Shown here: positions 8,598 to 17,199 of the stretch, in pieces | Position numbering within the stretch: position 1 is the first letter of the stretch | Layout of the letters: each line of letters starts with the position of its first letter | Source: Dorea_D hominis | GTDB lineage: Bacteria > Bacillota > Clostridia > Lachnospirales > Lachnospiraceae | NCBI RefSeq assembly: GCF_014287705.1 | Contig: NZ_JACOOY010000012.1 | Location: 20,303 to 84,302, forward strand | DNA: 64,000 bases | Reading direction: 5' to 3' | Program-made: the position numbers and the translations under genes | The notes under the pieces: model-generated | What the model saw: only the letters and a program-made list of their open reading frames with translations | Database searches by the model: none | Told to the model about the DNA's origin: nothing

Positions 8598-9467
8598 ATG
8601 ACTGAGCCAAACAGACAATCAGGAGAAAACGAAGAAAAAATCATAGAAATTGAGATTGAGCGTCTTCGTCCGTTCAAAGAGCACCCGTTTCAGGTAAAAG
8701 ATGATAAGGAAATGTTTCTTTTGCAGGAAAGCATTGAGAAGTATGGAATTTTAAATCCGCTAATCGTCAGACCAGTACCGGATGGATACTATGAGATCAT
8801 ATCCGGTCACAGAAGAAAACATGCTGCGGAGAAACTGGGATACCGTAAAGTACCGGTGATCATCCGAGTATTAAGTGAAGATGATTCCATCTTGAGCATG
8901 GTAGATTCCAATCTTCACAGAGAACGGATCAGCTACAGTGAAAAAGCTTTTGCTTACAAACTGAAGAATGACGTATTAAAAAGAAAAAGTGGTCGAAAAA
9001 AGAGCCAAGTTGACCACAAAACACCAAGAAAGCGGGCAATAGAAATCATCAGTGAAGATTGTGGTGATAGCCCAAAACAAGTGCAGCGTTATATCTCACT
9101 GACAAAACTGATACCGGAAATGTTGCAGAAACTGGATGATGAGATCATTTCTTTTTGTCCGGCTGTAGAGATAGCTGCATTAAGCGAAAAAGAACAAAGA
9201 GAACTGCTTGTAGCAATGGAGTATGCACAGGCAATCCCATCACTCTCACAGGCCCAGAGGATCCGGCAACTGAGTAAAGAAAAACAGTTGTCACTGGAAA
9301 AGATGGAAGAAATCATGTGTGAGGTTAAAAAGGGTGAAATCACAAGAGTGGCTTTCACAAACGAACAGCTACATAAGTATTTTCCAAATTCTTATACACC
9401 GGCAATGATGAAGCGGGAAATACTGGCACTGTTGAAATTATGGAAAAAAGAATCATGGGAAAGTTAA
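8598..9467 (+). CDS. ParB/RepB-like partition protein (ICE copy 1)
   Basis: A 289-residue ParB-like protein. The ParB/Srx domain runs from about residue 15 to 105 (IEIERLRPFKEHPF, then SGHRRKHAAEKLGY as the nucleotide-binding box and NLHRERISYSEKAFAY); a helix-turn-helix part follows (SPKQVQRYISLTKLIPEML). The frame is open to 8502, but the ATG at 8598 has an AAGGAG site and fits the family start. It is a paralogue of the ParB at 10,257; the two flank ParA. Likely binds the TTAGCTG cluster just upstream to segregate or stabilise the excised circular element (inference). Confidence 0.85.
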   Translation: MTEPNRQSGENEEKIIEIEIERLRPFKEHPFQVKDDKEMFLLQESIEKYGILNPLIVRPVPDGYYEIISGHRRKHAAEKLGYRKVPVIIRVLSEDDSILSMVDSNLHRERISYSEKAFAYKLKNDVLKRKSGRKKSQVDHKTPRKRAIEIISEDCGDSPKQVQRYISLTKLIPEMLQKLDDEIISFCPAVEIAALSEKEQRELLVAMEYAQAIPSLSQAQRIRQLSKEKQLSLEKMEEIMCEVKKGEITRVAFTNEQLHKYFPNSYTPAMMKREILALLKLWKKESWES

Positions 9468-9481
9468 AGGAGGAAGAAATC

Positions 9482-10267
9482 ATGTGTAAAGTTATATCCG
9501 TAGTAAACCAGAAAGGCGGCGTTGGAAAGACCACCACAACCGTAAATGTAGGCATTGGACTGGCAAGAGAAGGTAAGAAAGTGTTGCTGATCGACGCGGA
9601 TCCACAGGGAAGTTTAACAGCAAGTCTTGGATATGAGGAACCAGATGATCTTCGCATCACACTGGCAACGATCATGATGGATGTCATTAACGAAGAAGAA
9701 ATCTCTCTGGAAGATGGTATCTTACATCACCAGGAAAATGTAGATCTACTTCCGGCAAATATTGAGCTTTCTGCCCTGGAAGTAACGATGGGAAATGTTA
9801 TGAGCAGAGAAATGATCATGAAGGAATATATCGATGCGATAAGAGGCCGATACGATTATATCCTGATCGACTGTATGCCAAGTCTTGGTATGATGACAAT
9901 CAATGCACTGGTCTCTTCTGATTCTGTTTTGATACCTGTACAGGCCGCATATCTGCCTGTTAAAGGACTTCAGCAGCTGATCAAGACCATTCTTACAGTA
10001 AAGAAAAGACTGAACCGGAAACTGGCGATTGAGGGTATTCTCCTGACTATGGTAGATTTCAGAACCAATTACGCAAGGGACATTGCATCAAGAGTACATA
10101 CAACATACGGAAGTCAGATCGAGGTATTTGAAAATGTAATTCCGATGTCTGTAAAAGCTGCTGAGACCAGTGCAGAGGGAAAAAGCATCTATATGCACTG
10201 TCCAAAAGGAAAGGTTGCAGAGGCATATAAGAACTTAACACAGGAGGTTTTGAAGAATGAAAAATAG
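9482..10267 (+). CDS. ParA-family partition ATPase (ICE)
   Basis: A 261-residue ParA/Soj-type ATPase with P-loop KGGVGKTT near residue 11, DADPQGS and DCMPSLG motifs, and the family's C-terminal EVFENVIPMSVK. The frame opens at 9440, but the ATG at 9482 with AAAGGAGG 9-14 nt upstream is the right start. It lies 14 nt after ParB copy 1 and overlaps the start of ParB copy 2 by 11 nt, so the three are translationally coupled. Works with the two ParBs to partition the replicating element. Confidence 0.92.
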   Translation: MCKVISVVNQKGGVGKTTTTVNVGIGLAREGKKVLLIDADPQGSLTASLGYEEPDDLRITLATIMMDVINEEEISLEDGILHHQENVDLLPANIELSALEVTMGNVMSREMIMKEYIDAIRGRYDYILIDCMPSLGMMTINALVSSDSVLIPVQAAYLPVKGLQQLIKTILTVKKRLNRKLAIEGILLTMVDFRTNYARDIASRVHTTYGSQIEVFENVIPMSVKAAETSAEGKSIYMHCPKGKVAEAYKNLTQEVLKNEK

Positions 10268-11159
10268 AAGTGGCGAAAAGATTAAACTGGCAAGTATTGA
10301 TGAACTGCTTGGTGTGGTAAATGAAGAATCTGCAATGGAGATAGAAATCAGTAAGATCCATCCGTTTAAAAATCATCCGTTCAAGGTGCTGGATGATGAA
10401 AAGATGCAGGATCTGGTTGAAAGTGTAAAGATCAATGGAATACTGACACCGGTACTGCTTCGCATGGATGAAAATGAAGAATATGAAATGGTATCCGGTC
10501 ACAGAAGAATGCATGCAGCACAGCTTGCAGGACTGACGACAATTCCGGCAATCGTAAGAGAATTATCAGATGATGATGCCATTGTGGCTATGGTGGACGC
10601 TAATATTCAGCGAGAGGAACTGTTACCAAGTGAGAAAGCTTTTGCTTACAAGATGAAACTTGATGCAATGAAAAGGCAGGGAATCAGAACAGATTTAACT
10701 TTGTCTCAAAATGAGACGAAGTTGAGATCAGATGAAGTCTTGAGCAAGCAAGTTGGGGAAAGTAGAGCTCAGGTTCAAAGATTTGTACGATTAACAGAAC
10801 TTATTCCGGAACTTCTTGATCTGGTAGATAACAAGAAGCTTCAGTTTACGGTTGCTGTCAATATCTCCTACATCGATAAGGAAGTACAGGGATGGATCTA
10901 CGAATATATCAGCGACACCGGATTCATCAAACCAAAACAGATTGCAGCACTCAGAAATCAGCTGAATGATGGACCAATCAATCAGATTCAGATGTTATCG
11001 ATTTTCAATAACTGTGTGATGGCAAAGAAAGTATCCCGGTCTCTTACTTTCTCAGAAAAGAAACTGACAAAGTATTTTCCGGATGATTATACAGCCAAAG
11101 ATATGGAACAGGTAATTGAATCATTATTAGAAAAATGGATGCAGGAACAGTCCTGTTAA
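10257..11159 (+). CDS. ParB/RepB-like partition protein (ICE copy 2)
   Basis: A 300-residue ParB-like protein overlapping the end of parA by 11 nt. It shows the same layout as copy 1: EIEISKIHPFKNHPFKVLDD, SGHRRMHAAQLAG, ANIQREELLPSEKAFAYKMK, and an HTH segment (VGESRAQVQRFVRLTELIPEL). The SGHRR box replaces the GERR box of chromosomal ParB, as is usual in plasmid and ICE relatives. Two ParB paralogues around one ParA is less common than a single pair; division of labour between partition and replication control is possible but not shown. Confidence 0.88.
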   Translation: MKNRSGEKIKLASIDELLGVVNEESAMEIEISKIHPFKNHPFKVLDDEKMQDLVESVKINGILTPVLLRMDENEEYEMVSGHRRMHAAQLAGLTTIPAIVRELSDDDAIVAMVDANIQREELLPSEKAFAYKMKLDAMKRQGIRTDLTLSQNETKLRSDEVLSKQVGESRAQVQRFVRLTELIPELLDLVDNKKLQFTVAVNISYIDKEVQGWIYEYISDTGFIKPKQIAALRNQLNDGPINQIQMLSIFNNCVMAKKVSRSLTFSEKKLTKYFPDDYTAKDMEQVIESLLEKWMQEQSC

Positions 11160-11237
11160 GGATAGAAAAAGCTAAGAAAACAAAGTCAAAGAAGTTTAAA
11201 AAGAGGACTTCTTAGCAGAAAACGAAAGGAGGAAATT

Positions 11238-12236
11238 ATGGAGAAAAAAATGACATTTAATTATTTTTACGGTACCGAAGCTGATCAGTTCAGCTTCTAC
11301 CGCATACCAAAAGCATTATTTACAGACAGCTATTTTAAAGATTTATCAAGCGATGCTAAAATTTTATATGGACTGATGTTGGATCGAATGTCTCTTTCCA
11401 TCAAAAATCAGTGGTTTGACGACAAAAACAGAGCATATATCTACTTTTCCATCGAAGATATCATGGAATTACTGAACTGTGGCAGAAATAAAGCCATCAA
11501 ATCCATGAGAGAGCTGGATGACGAAACAGGAATTGGTCTGATTGAGAAACGCAGGCAGGGATTTGGAAAGGTGAATGTTATCTACGTAAAAACCTTTATG
11601 CCTGAGAAAACAGATGAGAAAAAATTTGGAGAGGAATTAGAGAAGTTTAAAAAACAAACTTCTGTGGAAAATGAAGAGCCTGCAGAAGTTTACAATTTAA
11701 ACTTCATGAAGTCCCAAAATCAAACTTCTAGAAGTCCCGAAAACAAACTTCAAGAAGTTTACATTTCAAACCCTAATAATACTAATCTTAGTGATACTGA
11801 AATGAATGATAATAAATCTAATCCTATCATATCTGTGGATGAGAAAAGATTTGATAGCGATAACCGCTCTGAGGATTATCAGGCTTATGAAAACCTTGTC
11901 AAAGAGACCATTGATTATGAATCACTGGAAGTAACCCATCATGACGATATGCGACAGGTAGATGAAATCGTGAACCTGATCGTAGAAACTGTGATGTGTA
12001 AAAATGACAAGATATTGATTGCCAGCAACTGGTATCCGGCATCACTGGTGAAGAAAAAATTTCTGATGCTGACCTATTCACATATCGAGTATGTCTTACA
12101 CTGTATGCGTGGTAACACCACCAAAGTGAAGAACATCAAGAAATATTTATTAGCATCCCTGTTTAATGCACCGTCTACGATGAACGGGTATTATCAGGCA
12201 GAGGTGAACCATGATATGCCAGGACTGGTAAGATAG
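11238..12236 (+). CDS. RepA_N-family replication initiator
   Basis: A 332-residue initiator of the RepA_N family, known from theta-replicating Gram-positive plasmids and from many clostridial ICEs. The conserved winged-helix N-terminal domain covers about residues 1-125 (FYRIPKALFTDSYFKDLS, AKILYGLMLDRMSLS, IYFSIEDIMELLNCGRNKAI). A variable low-complexity, Asn/Ser-rich linker (about 145-225) leads to a C-terminal domain around residues 240-332. It probably binds and opens an origin lying within or near its own module. AAAGGAGG precedes the ATG. Presence shows that the excised circle can replicate. Confidence 0.88.
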   Translation: MEKKMTFNYFYGTEADQFSFYRIPKALFTDSYFKDLSSDAKILYGLMLDRMSLSIKNQWFDDKNRAYIYFSIEDIMELLNCGRNKAIKSMRELDDETGIGLIEKRRQGFGKVNVIYVKTFMPEKTDEKKFGEELEKFKKQTSVENEEPAEVYNLNFMKSQNQTSRSPENKLQEVYISNPNNTNLSDTEMNDNKSNPIISVDEKRFDSDNRSEDYQAYENLVKETIDYESLEVTHHDDMRQVDEIVNLIVETVMCKNDKILIASNWYPASLVKKKFLMLTYSHIEYVLHCMRGNTTKVKNIKKYLLASLFNAPSTMNGYYQAEVNHDMPGLVR

Positions 12237-12245
12237 GAGGTGCAC

Positions 12246-12542
12246 ATGTTTATTTTAAAACTTGCTGGGAAAATATTATTACTGCCGGTATGGCTGATCC
12301 TTTTTGTGATCGGACTGGCAGTAAAGATGACAGTACAGACTTATGCGGTTGTCAGAGGGATCCTTGGGTTTATATTCACTTTGTTGATTATAGCGACTGC
12401 ATACTGTTACCATGACTGGGTACAGGTTGCATTTCTGTTTTCGCTGAGTGTAATTCTGTATCTGATCCTTTTTGCAGGAGTGTTCGTAGATACTGTACTG
12501 GACATGACAAGAGAACGCATTATTGATTTTATTATATCGTGA
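12246..12542 (+). CDS. Small membrane protein of the replication module
   Basis: 98 residues with three hydrophobic segments (about 4-27, 36-53 and 57-82) and a charged C-terminus (DMTRERIIDF). The ATG at 12246 has an AGGAGGTG site 6 nt upstream and begins 9 nt after repA. Similar small membrane proteins follow RepA_N genes in Lachnospiraceae ICEs. Function unknown. Confidence 0.65.
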   Translation: MFILKLAGKILLLPVWLILFVIGLAVKMTVQTYAVVRGILGFIFTLLIIATAYCYHDWVQVAFLFSLSVILYLILFAGVFVDTVLDMTRERIIDFIIS

Positions 12543-12555
12543 GGAGGATATGAAA

Positions 12556-12954
12556 ATGAGCGAAAACAATGATTATATTCAGTTACCACCACTTAAAAAA
12601 GACACACCGTCCGATGTGGTAGCATTTATGTGGGAGTACATAAAAGTACCGGAGGATTCAAGAGAAAAAGTTAAGAATCTGCTTAAAGATGCAAATGAAA
12701 ATGGCGTAAAATTAAGTCATCAGGCACCAACACTGTATGATGTTGTCCCAAAAGAAGAAATTACTGAATTTGAAGAGCTTATGCGCAAAACCATAGCTGA
12801 CATTGTATCAGAAGCCAGTAGCATTGCCTGTTGGGTGTATGTGCAGAAATATGTGAAACAGAAAACTCTTGACGAAATGCTACAAGAATTGCCAGGAGCA
12901 GGCCAGTTTATCATTGTCATGGATACCTGGTTCGAAAGACTGATGGCGGAATAA
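12556..12954 (+). CDS. Conserved hypothetical protein of the replication module
   Basis: A 132-residue soluble, acidic, mostly helical protein (MSENNDYIQLPPLKKD..., ending TWFERLMAE). Two ATGs six bases apart are possible; the second, at 12556, has the better spacing (8 nt) from AGGAGG. It is the last gene of the parB-parA-parB-repA unit. I do not recognise a domain. Confidence 0.65.
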   Translation: MSENNDYIQLPPLKKDTPSDVVAFMWEYIKVPEDSREKVKNLLKDANENGVKLSHQAPTLYDVVPKEEITEFEELMRKTIADIVSEASSIACWVYVQKYVKQKTLDEMLQELPGAGQFIIVMDTWFERLMAE

Positions 12955-13034
12955 TGGATGCTATGATAGAATAAAGAAAACGATTTGAAGTGCAAATCGG
13001 AATTTGTAGATGCAAGATAACCAAGAGTATTTAA

Positions 13035-13063
13035 TTGACAAGCTATGAATCATTTGCTATCAT
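13035..13063 (+). promoter_or_regulatory. Promoter of the queuosine operon
   Basis: TTGACA at 13035-13040, a 17-bp spacer and TATCAT at 13058-13063: a near-consensus vegetative promoter. It would start transcription near 13070, giving a leader of about 165 nt before queD that includes a terminator hairpin. Confidence 0.75.
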
Positions 13064-13079
13064 TGAACGGTATATTAAT

Positions 13080-13122
13080 AAGACAGTTCGTTTGTACCAT
13101 CCTGTCTCTAAATAAAACCAGG
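13080..13122 (+). promoter_or_regulatory. Candidate preQ1-responsive aptamer in the que leader
   Basis: A 6-bp stem (AGACAG at 13080-13085 with CTGTCT at 13101-13106) closes a loop containing TTC and GTACC, and is followed by an A-rich tail ending ACCAGGG. This small stem-loop plus A-rich tail is the plan of class I preQ1 riboswitches, but the loop is longer than usual and the consensus tail is not matched, so the call is tentative. The loop segment GTACC could pair with GGTAC of the terminator's 5' arm, giving a possible antiterminator. Confidence 0.35.
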
Positions 13123-13172
13123 GCTATTATTTTTATAATTTATAATTGGAATTTTTTAGAAAAATAATCTAT

Positions 13173-13207
13173 TAAGGCACGGGTACAGATGGATCCGTGT
13201 TTTTTTA
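13173..13207 (+). terminator. Terminator/attenuator before queD
   Basis: CACGG (from 13175) pairs with CCGTG, followed by seven T residues, inside the leader and only 30 nt before the queD start. A terminator between a strong promoter and its operon points to attenuation control. Confidence 0.75.
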
Positions 13208-13236
13208 TGCAATATTAGCAAATGGAGAAAAGGTTT

Positions 13237-13656
13237 ATGTATATTTTAAAAACGGAGGCAAGTTTTGACTCAGCACATTTTCTTGCAGGATACGATGGAA
13301 AATGCAGCAATCTTCATGGACATAGATGGAAGATTATTCTTGAAGTTCAAGCTGAGGAACTAAAGGACGACATTCAGCATAAGGGGATGTACGTGGATTT
13401 TGGAGAATTGAAAAAAGATTTAAGAGACCTTGCAGACTCAATGGATCACGCATTAATTATAGAAAAGAATTCATTGAAGGAAACTACACTTGAAGCTTTA
13501 AAAAGCGAGAATTTCAGAATTATTGAACTTGATTTTCGTCCAACAGCGGAGAATATGGCAAAGTATTTTTATGAAAAAATAAAAAAACTTGGATATAACA
13601 TGAAAGCTGTAACGGTATATGAAACTCCTGTCAATAGTGCAACTTATATGGAATAA
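13237..13656 (+). CDS. queD: 6-carboxy-5,6,7,8-tetrahydropterin synthase QueD
   Basis: A 139-residue PTPS-family enzyme converting dihydroneopterin triphosphate (from FolE) to 6-carboxytetrahydropterin, the second step of preQ1 synthesis. The zinc/catalytic motif CSNLHGHRW near residue 22 and the acidic AENMAKYFYEKI and TVYETP segments are visible. An upstream in-frame ATG at 13222 has no ribosome site; 13237 has GGAG 9 nt before it. First gene of a five-gene operon. Confidence 0.9.
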   Translation: MYILKTEASFDSAHFLAGYDGKCSNLHGHRWKIILEVQAEELKDDIQHKGMYVDFGELKKDLRDLADSMDHALIIEKNSLKETTLEALKSENFRIIELDFRPTAENMAKYFYEKIKKLGYNMKAVTVYETPVNSATYME

Positions 13657-13691
13657 TTATAAATAATTTTCTAATCTGAAAGGAGTTGTAT

Positions 13692-14360
13692 ATGAGTAAA
13701 TATGAAGTGGTTGAAAAATTTGTAAGTATCAATGGTGAAGGAACTAAAGCCGGACAACTTGCGGTTTTTATACGTTTTAAAGGCTGTAATCTTAAGTGTA
13801 AATATTGCGATACCAAATGGGCCAATGAGCAAGATACACTTTATCAACCCATGACGGAAGAAGAAATACTTGATTATGTTTTATCAACGGGAGTGAAAAA
13901 TGTCACTCTTACCGGTGGTGAACCATTATTAAGAGACGATATTGAAAAAGTTATAACAGCTCTTGCAGAAAACAATCTGAATGTAGAAATAGAGACTAAC
14001 GGTAGCATTTTTCTTGACAAAATCCGTAAGCTTCATAAAGAAAATGTAACTTTTACAATGGATTATAAGCTTTCCTGTAGTGGAATGGAACAGTCCATGA
14101 ATCTAGGAAATTTTGATATTTTAAATAGCAATGATACTGTCAAATTTGTAGTAGGAAGCCGAGAGGATCTTATAAAGACAAAGCAGATTATGGAAAAATA
14201 TAATCTGTATGGAAAATGTAATCTTTATATAAGTCCGGTATTTGGAATGATAGAACCAGAGGAAATAGTTGATTTTATGAAAGAGAATGTAATGAATGAT
14301 GTTAATATGCAGATTCAGTTACATAAAATAATATGGTCACCAGATAAAAAAGGAGTCTAA
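13692..14360 (+). CDS. queE: 7-carboxy-7-deazaguanine synthase QueE (radical SAM)
   Basis: A 222-residue radical-SAM enzyme that rearranges 6-carboxytetrahydropterin to 7-carboxy-7-deazaguanine. The iron-sulfur motif CNLKCKYCD is near residue 31, with NGEGTKAGQLAVFIRF upstream (family signature) and the SAM-binding LTGGEPLL. AAAGGAG lies 6 nt before the ATG at 13692. It follows queD by 35 nt and precedes folE by one base. Confidence 0.93.
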   Translation: MSKYEVVEKFVSINGEGTKAGQLAVFIRFKGCNLKCKYCDTKWANEQDTLYQPMTEEEILDYVLSTGVKNVTLTGGEPLLRDDIEKVITALAENNLNVEIETNGSIFLDKIRKLHKENVTFTMDYKLSCSGMEQSMNLGNFDILNSNDTVKFVVGSREDLIKTKQIMEKYNLYGKCNLYISPVFGMIEPEEIVDFMKENVMNDVNMQIQLHKIIWSPDKKGV

Positions 14361-14361
14361 C

Positions 14362-14985
14362 ATGGAAAAGCATAAGAAAATAGATACTAAAGCAATCGAA
14401 TATCATATAGCTGGTATTCTTAAAGCTCTGGGTGATAACCCTGAACGAGAGGGATTAATAGACACACCTAAAAGAGTTGCAAAAATGTACGAAGAAGTTT
14501 TTGAGGGAATGAATTATACAAATGAAGAAATTGCAGATATGTTTAACAAAACATTTGCACTTGATAGACTGGAAGAAGAGTTCGAAAACGTGGAATGTAA
14601 AAGTCAAAATGGAAATTCTGATATGGTAGTGGTAAAAGACATAGATATTTTCAGTTATTGTGAGCATCATCTTGCACTTATGTATGATATGAAGGTAACG
14701 GTTGCCTATATTCCAAAGGGAAGAGTGATAGGTCTTAGTAAGATAGCAAGAATAGCAGATATGGTATCGAAAAGATTACAACTTCAGGAAAGAATAGGAA
14801 GTGATATTGCAGATATTATGCAGATGGTTACAGGAGCAGAAGATATAGCAGTACTTATTGAAGGATGTCACAGCTGCATGACTGCAAGAGGAATTAAAAA
14901 AACTAACACAAAAACATATACACAAACATTAAGAGGGAGATTTAACAATGAAAGCAATGGTTTTGTTCAGTGGTGGAATAGATAG
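14362..14985 (+). CDS. folE: GTP cyclohydrolase I
   Basis: A 207-residue FolE, making dihydroneopterin triphosphate from GTP, the shared first step for folate and queuosine. Zinc and active-site motifs are present: CEHHLALMYDMKV near residue 95, GLSKIARI, and EGCHSCMTARG near 170. Its placement inside the que operon indicates that it feeds the deazaguanine pathway. Its end overlaps queC by 38 nt. Confidence 0.93.
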   Translation: MEKHKKIDTKAIEYHIAGILKALGDNPEREGLIDTPKRVAKMYEEVFEGMNYTNEEIADMFNKTFALDRLEEEFENVECKSQNGNSDMVVVKDIDIFSYCEHHLALMYDMKVTVAYIPKGRVIGLSKIARIADMVSKRLQLQERIGSDIADIMQMVTGAEDIAVLIEGCHSCMTARGIKKTNTKTYTQTLRGRFNNESNGFVQWWNR

Positions 14986-15628
14986 TACAACATGCCTTGG
15001 TATGGCAGTAGAAAAATATGGTCCAGAAAATGTTATTGCATTATCAATAGCATATGGTCAGAAACATACAAAAGAGATAGAAGCGTCAGATAAAATTGTA
15101 AAATACTATAATGTAGAACATATTTATCTTGACCTTGCAAAAATTTTTCAATATAGCGATTGTTCCCTATTATCACATTCTGATAAGGAAATACCTAAAG
15201 AATCATATAATGACCAGATTAAGAGTACAAATGGTTCACCTGTTTCAACATATGTTCCATTTAGAAATGGATTATTCTTATCAAGTGCTGCCAGTATAGC
15301 ACTTTCAAAAGGCTGCAGTGAGATATATTATGGAGCACATGCAGATGATGCAGCTGGAAGTGCATATCCTGATTGTAGCAGCGATTTTAATAATGCAATA
15401 AATGAAGCGATATATCTTGGAAGTGGAAAACAGATTAAGGTTGTAGCACCATTTATCAATGCAACTAAAGATCAGGTTGTTAAAAAGGGACTTGAGATAA
15501 ATGTGCCATATAAATACACATGGAGTTGTTATGAAGGTGGAGAAAAACCTTGTGGCAAATGTGGAACATGTATAGACAGAGCTAAAGCGTTTGAGTTAAA
15601 CGGAATTAAAGATCCGGCAATGGAATAA
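14948..15628 (+). CDS. queC: 7-cyano-7-deazaguanine (preQ0) synthase QueC
   Basis: A 226-residue ATP-dependent enzyme turning the 7-carboxylate into the nitrile preQ0. The PP-loop LFSGGIDSTT is at residues 5-14, and the C-terminal zinc site CGKCGTC with an upstream Cys near residue 190 is intact. GGGAGA precedes an ATG lying within folE, so the two are translationally coupled. Confidence 0.93.
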   Translation: MKAMVLFSGGIDSTTCLGMAVEKYGPENVIALSIAYGQKHTKEIEASDKIVKYYNVEHIYLDLAKIFQYSDCSLLSHSDKEIPKESYNDQIKSTNGSPVSTYVPFRNGLFLSSAASIALSKGCSEIYYGAHADDAAGSAYPDCSSDFNNAINEAIYLGSGKQIKVVAPFINATKDQVVKKGLEINVPYKYTWSCYEGGEKPCGKCGTCIDRAKAFELNGIKDPAME

Positions 15629-15642
15629 AAAGGAGAAGAATT

Positions 15643-16140
15643 ATGACAGGAAGAAGCAAAGAAGAGACAGCAGACATAACATTATTAGGTAATCAGAAAA
15701 CACAGTATCCATGCGATTATGCACCGGAGATGTTAGAGACTTTTGAGAATAAACATCAGGGAAATGATTATTTTGTAAAATTTAATTGCCCTGAATTTAC
15801 AAGTTTGTGTCCCATAACAGGTCAACCGGATTTTGCCACTGTTACAATATCATATGTACCCAACATTAAAATGGTGGAAAGTAAATCATTAAAACTATAC
15901 TTATTTAGTTTCAGAAATCACGGTGATTTTCATGAAGATTGTATGAACATAATTATGAAAGATTTGATAAAACTTATGGATCCAAAATACATTGAGGTAT
16001 GGGGAAAATTTACTCCGAGAGGTGGAATATCAATAGACCCTTACTGTAATTATGGAAAGCCTGGAACAAAATGGGAAGAAATCGCATTTAATAGAATGGC
16101 AAATCATGATATGTATCCGGAAAAGGTTGATAATAGATAA
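15643..16140 (+). CDS. queF: NADPH-dependent preQ0 reductase QueF
   Basis: A 165-residue T-fold nitrile reductase converting preQ0 to preQ1, short (YkvM-type) form. The catalytic cysteine is in FTSLCPITGQPDFATV near residue 55; the NADPH-binding segment ESKSLKLYLFSFRNH follows at about 87. With the four genes before it, it completes GTP to preQ1. Tgt, QueA and QueG/QueH are not in this window, so insertion into tRNA relies on host genes. Confidence 0.93.
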   Translation: MTGRSKEETADITLLGNQKTQYPCDYAPEMLETFENKHQGNDYFVKFNCPEFTSLCPITGQPDFATVTISYVPNIKMVESKSLKLYLFSFRNHGDFHEDCMNIIMKDLIKLMDPKYIEVWGKFTPRGGISIDPYCNYGKPGTKWEEIAFNRMANHDMYPEKVDNR

Positions 16141-16207
16141 GAATAATAGGGAAAATAGTGATATAATGAACCTATCAAAATAAAAATTGAGATAGGAGGA
16201 TTACATA

Positions 16208-16600
16208 ATGGAACAGGTAGTAAAATTTTAAAAGGAAGCAGAAACATATTATTTGGCAACAGTAGAAGGAGATCAGCCAAGAGTTAGACCTTTTGGAACA
16301 GCCCATATTTTTGAAGGTAAATTGTATATTCAGACAGGTAAAACCAAGGATGTTTCAAAGCAGATTCACGCAAACCCAAAGGTAGAAATCTGTGCATTTA
16401 AGGATGGAGAGTGGCTCCGTGTGGCTGGAGAACTTGTAGAAGATGACAGAAGAGAAGCAAGACAGTCTATGCTTGATGCATACCCATCTTTACAGAATAT
16501 GTACTCAGCAGATGATGGTAATACAGAAGTATTCTATTTCAAAAATGCCACAGCTACATTTAGTTCATTTACACATGAACCACAGGAAGTTAAATTCTAA
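16208..16600 (+). pseudogene. Pyridoxamine 5'-phosphate oxidase-like flavoprotein, broken by one stop codon
   Basis: A strong AGGAGG site and ATG at 16208 start a frame that reads MEQVVKF, then TAA at 16229, then continues in the same frame as KEAETYYLATVEGDQPRVRP through to 16600. This is the standard PNPOx-like domain of about 130 residues; the stop sits where relatives have a leucine (TTA to TAA needs one base change). The rest of the frame is undamaged, suggesting a recent mutation, a sequencing error or internal re-initiation. Family members bind FMN or F420; substrate unknown. Confidence 0.8.
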
Positions 16601-16630
16601 TAACAAAGGATTAGTGCTGGAGGTATTATT

Positions 16631-17161
16631 GTGAAACTTAAGTTAGTAAAAGCAACAAATAAATATCGTAATCAAATTGTAGATATGTTAGATGAGTGGA
16701 ATAATTCTGGTGAAGAAATTATTCCATATGTAATTGGTCGTTTAGATTACAGTGATTTTGATTACTATTGTAACAATCTGGAAGTAAGAGACACAAGTGA
16801 GGGATTAGTTCCTGATTCTACATTTTTTTGCTTAGATGAAGAACGAAACATTGTTGTAGGTGCTGTAAACATTAGACATTATTTAAACGAAGCATTGTTA
16901 TTAAATGGTGGACACATAGGAGATGGTGTTCGCCCATCAGAGAGAAGAAAAGGGATTGCAACAAAAATGATATCGTTGGCTTTGAAAGAATGTAGAAAGC
17001 TAGGAATAAATAAAGTTCTGATGGTTTGTGATAAAGGAAATATTGGTTCGGCTAAAAGCATTGAAAACAATGGAGGAATACTAGAAAACGAAGTCGTGGT
17101 TGATGGTGTTGTGGAACAAAGATACTGGATTGATTTGGATAAGGTTCGAAGTGTAGAATGA
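16631..17161 (+). CDS. GNAT-family N-acetyltransferase
   Basis: A 176-residue GNAT. The acetyl-CoA loop appears as RPSERRKGIATKMI near residue 98, followed by NKVLMVCDKGNIGSAKSIEN, typical of the superfamily. Start GTG at 16631 with GGAGG 9 nt upstream. Substrate unknown; it may be a resistance or detoxification cargo gene given the DHFR downstream. Confidence 0.85.
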   Translation: MKLKLVKATNKYRNQIVDMLDEWNNSGEEIIPYVIGRLDYSDFDYYCNNLEVRDTSEGLVPDSTFFCLDEERNIVVGAVNIRHYLNEALLLNGGHIGDGVRPSERRKGIATKMISLALKECRKLGINKVLMVCDKGNIGSAKSIENNGGILENEVVVDGVVEQRYWIDLDKVRSVE

Positions 17162-17199
17162 TTGACAAAGAGAATGGAATCTGTAGGAGGGAGTATCAT

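Noticed and set aside
12955..13034. A possible small gene between the replication module and the que promoter
   Set aside because: Only short frames without ribosome sites; better read as an intergenic gap.
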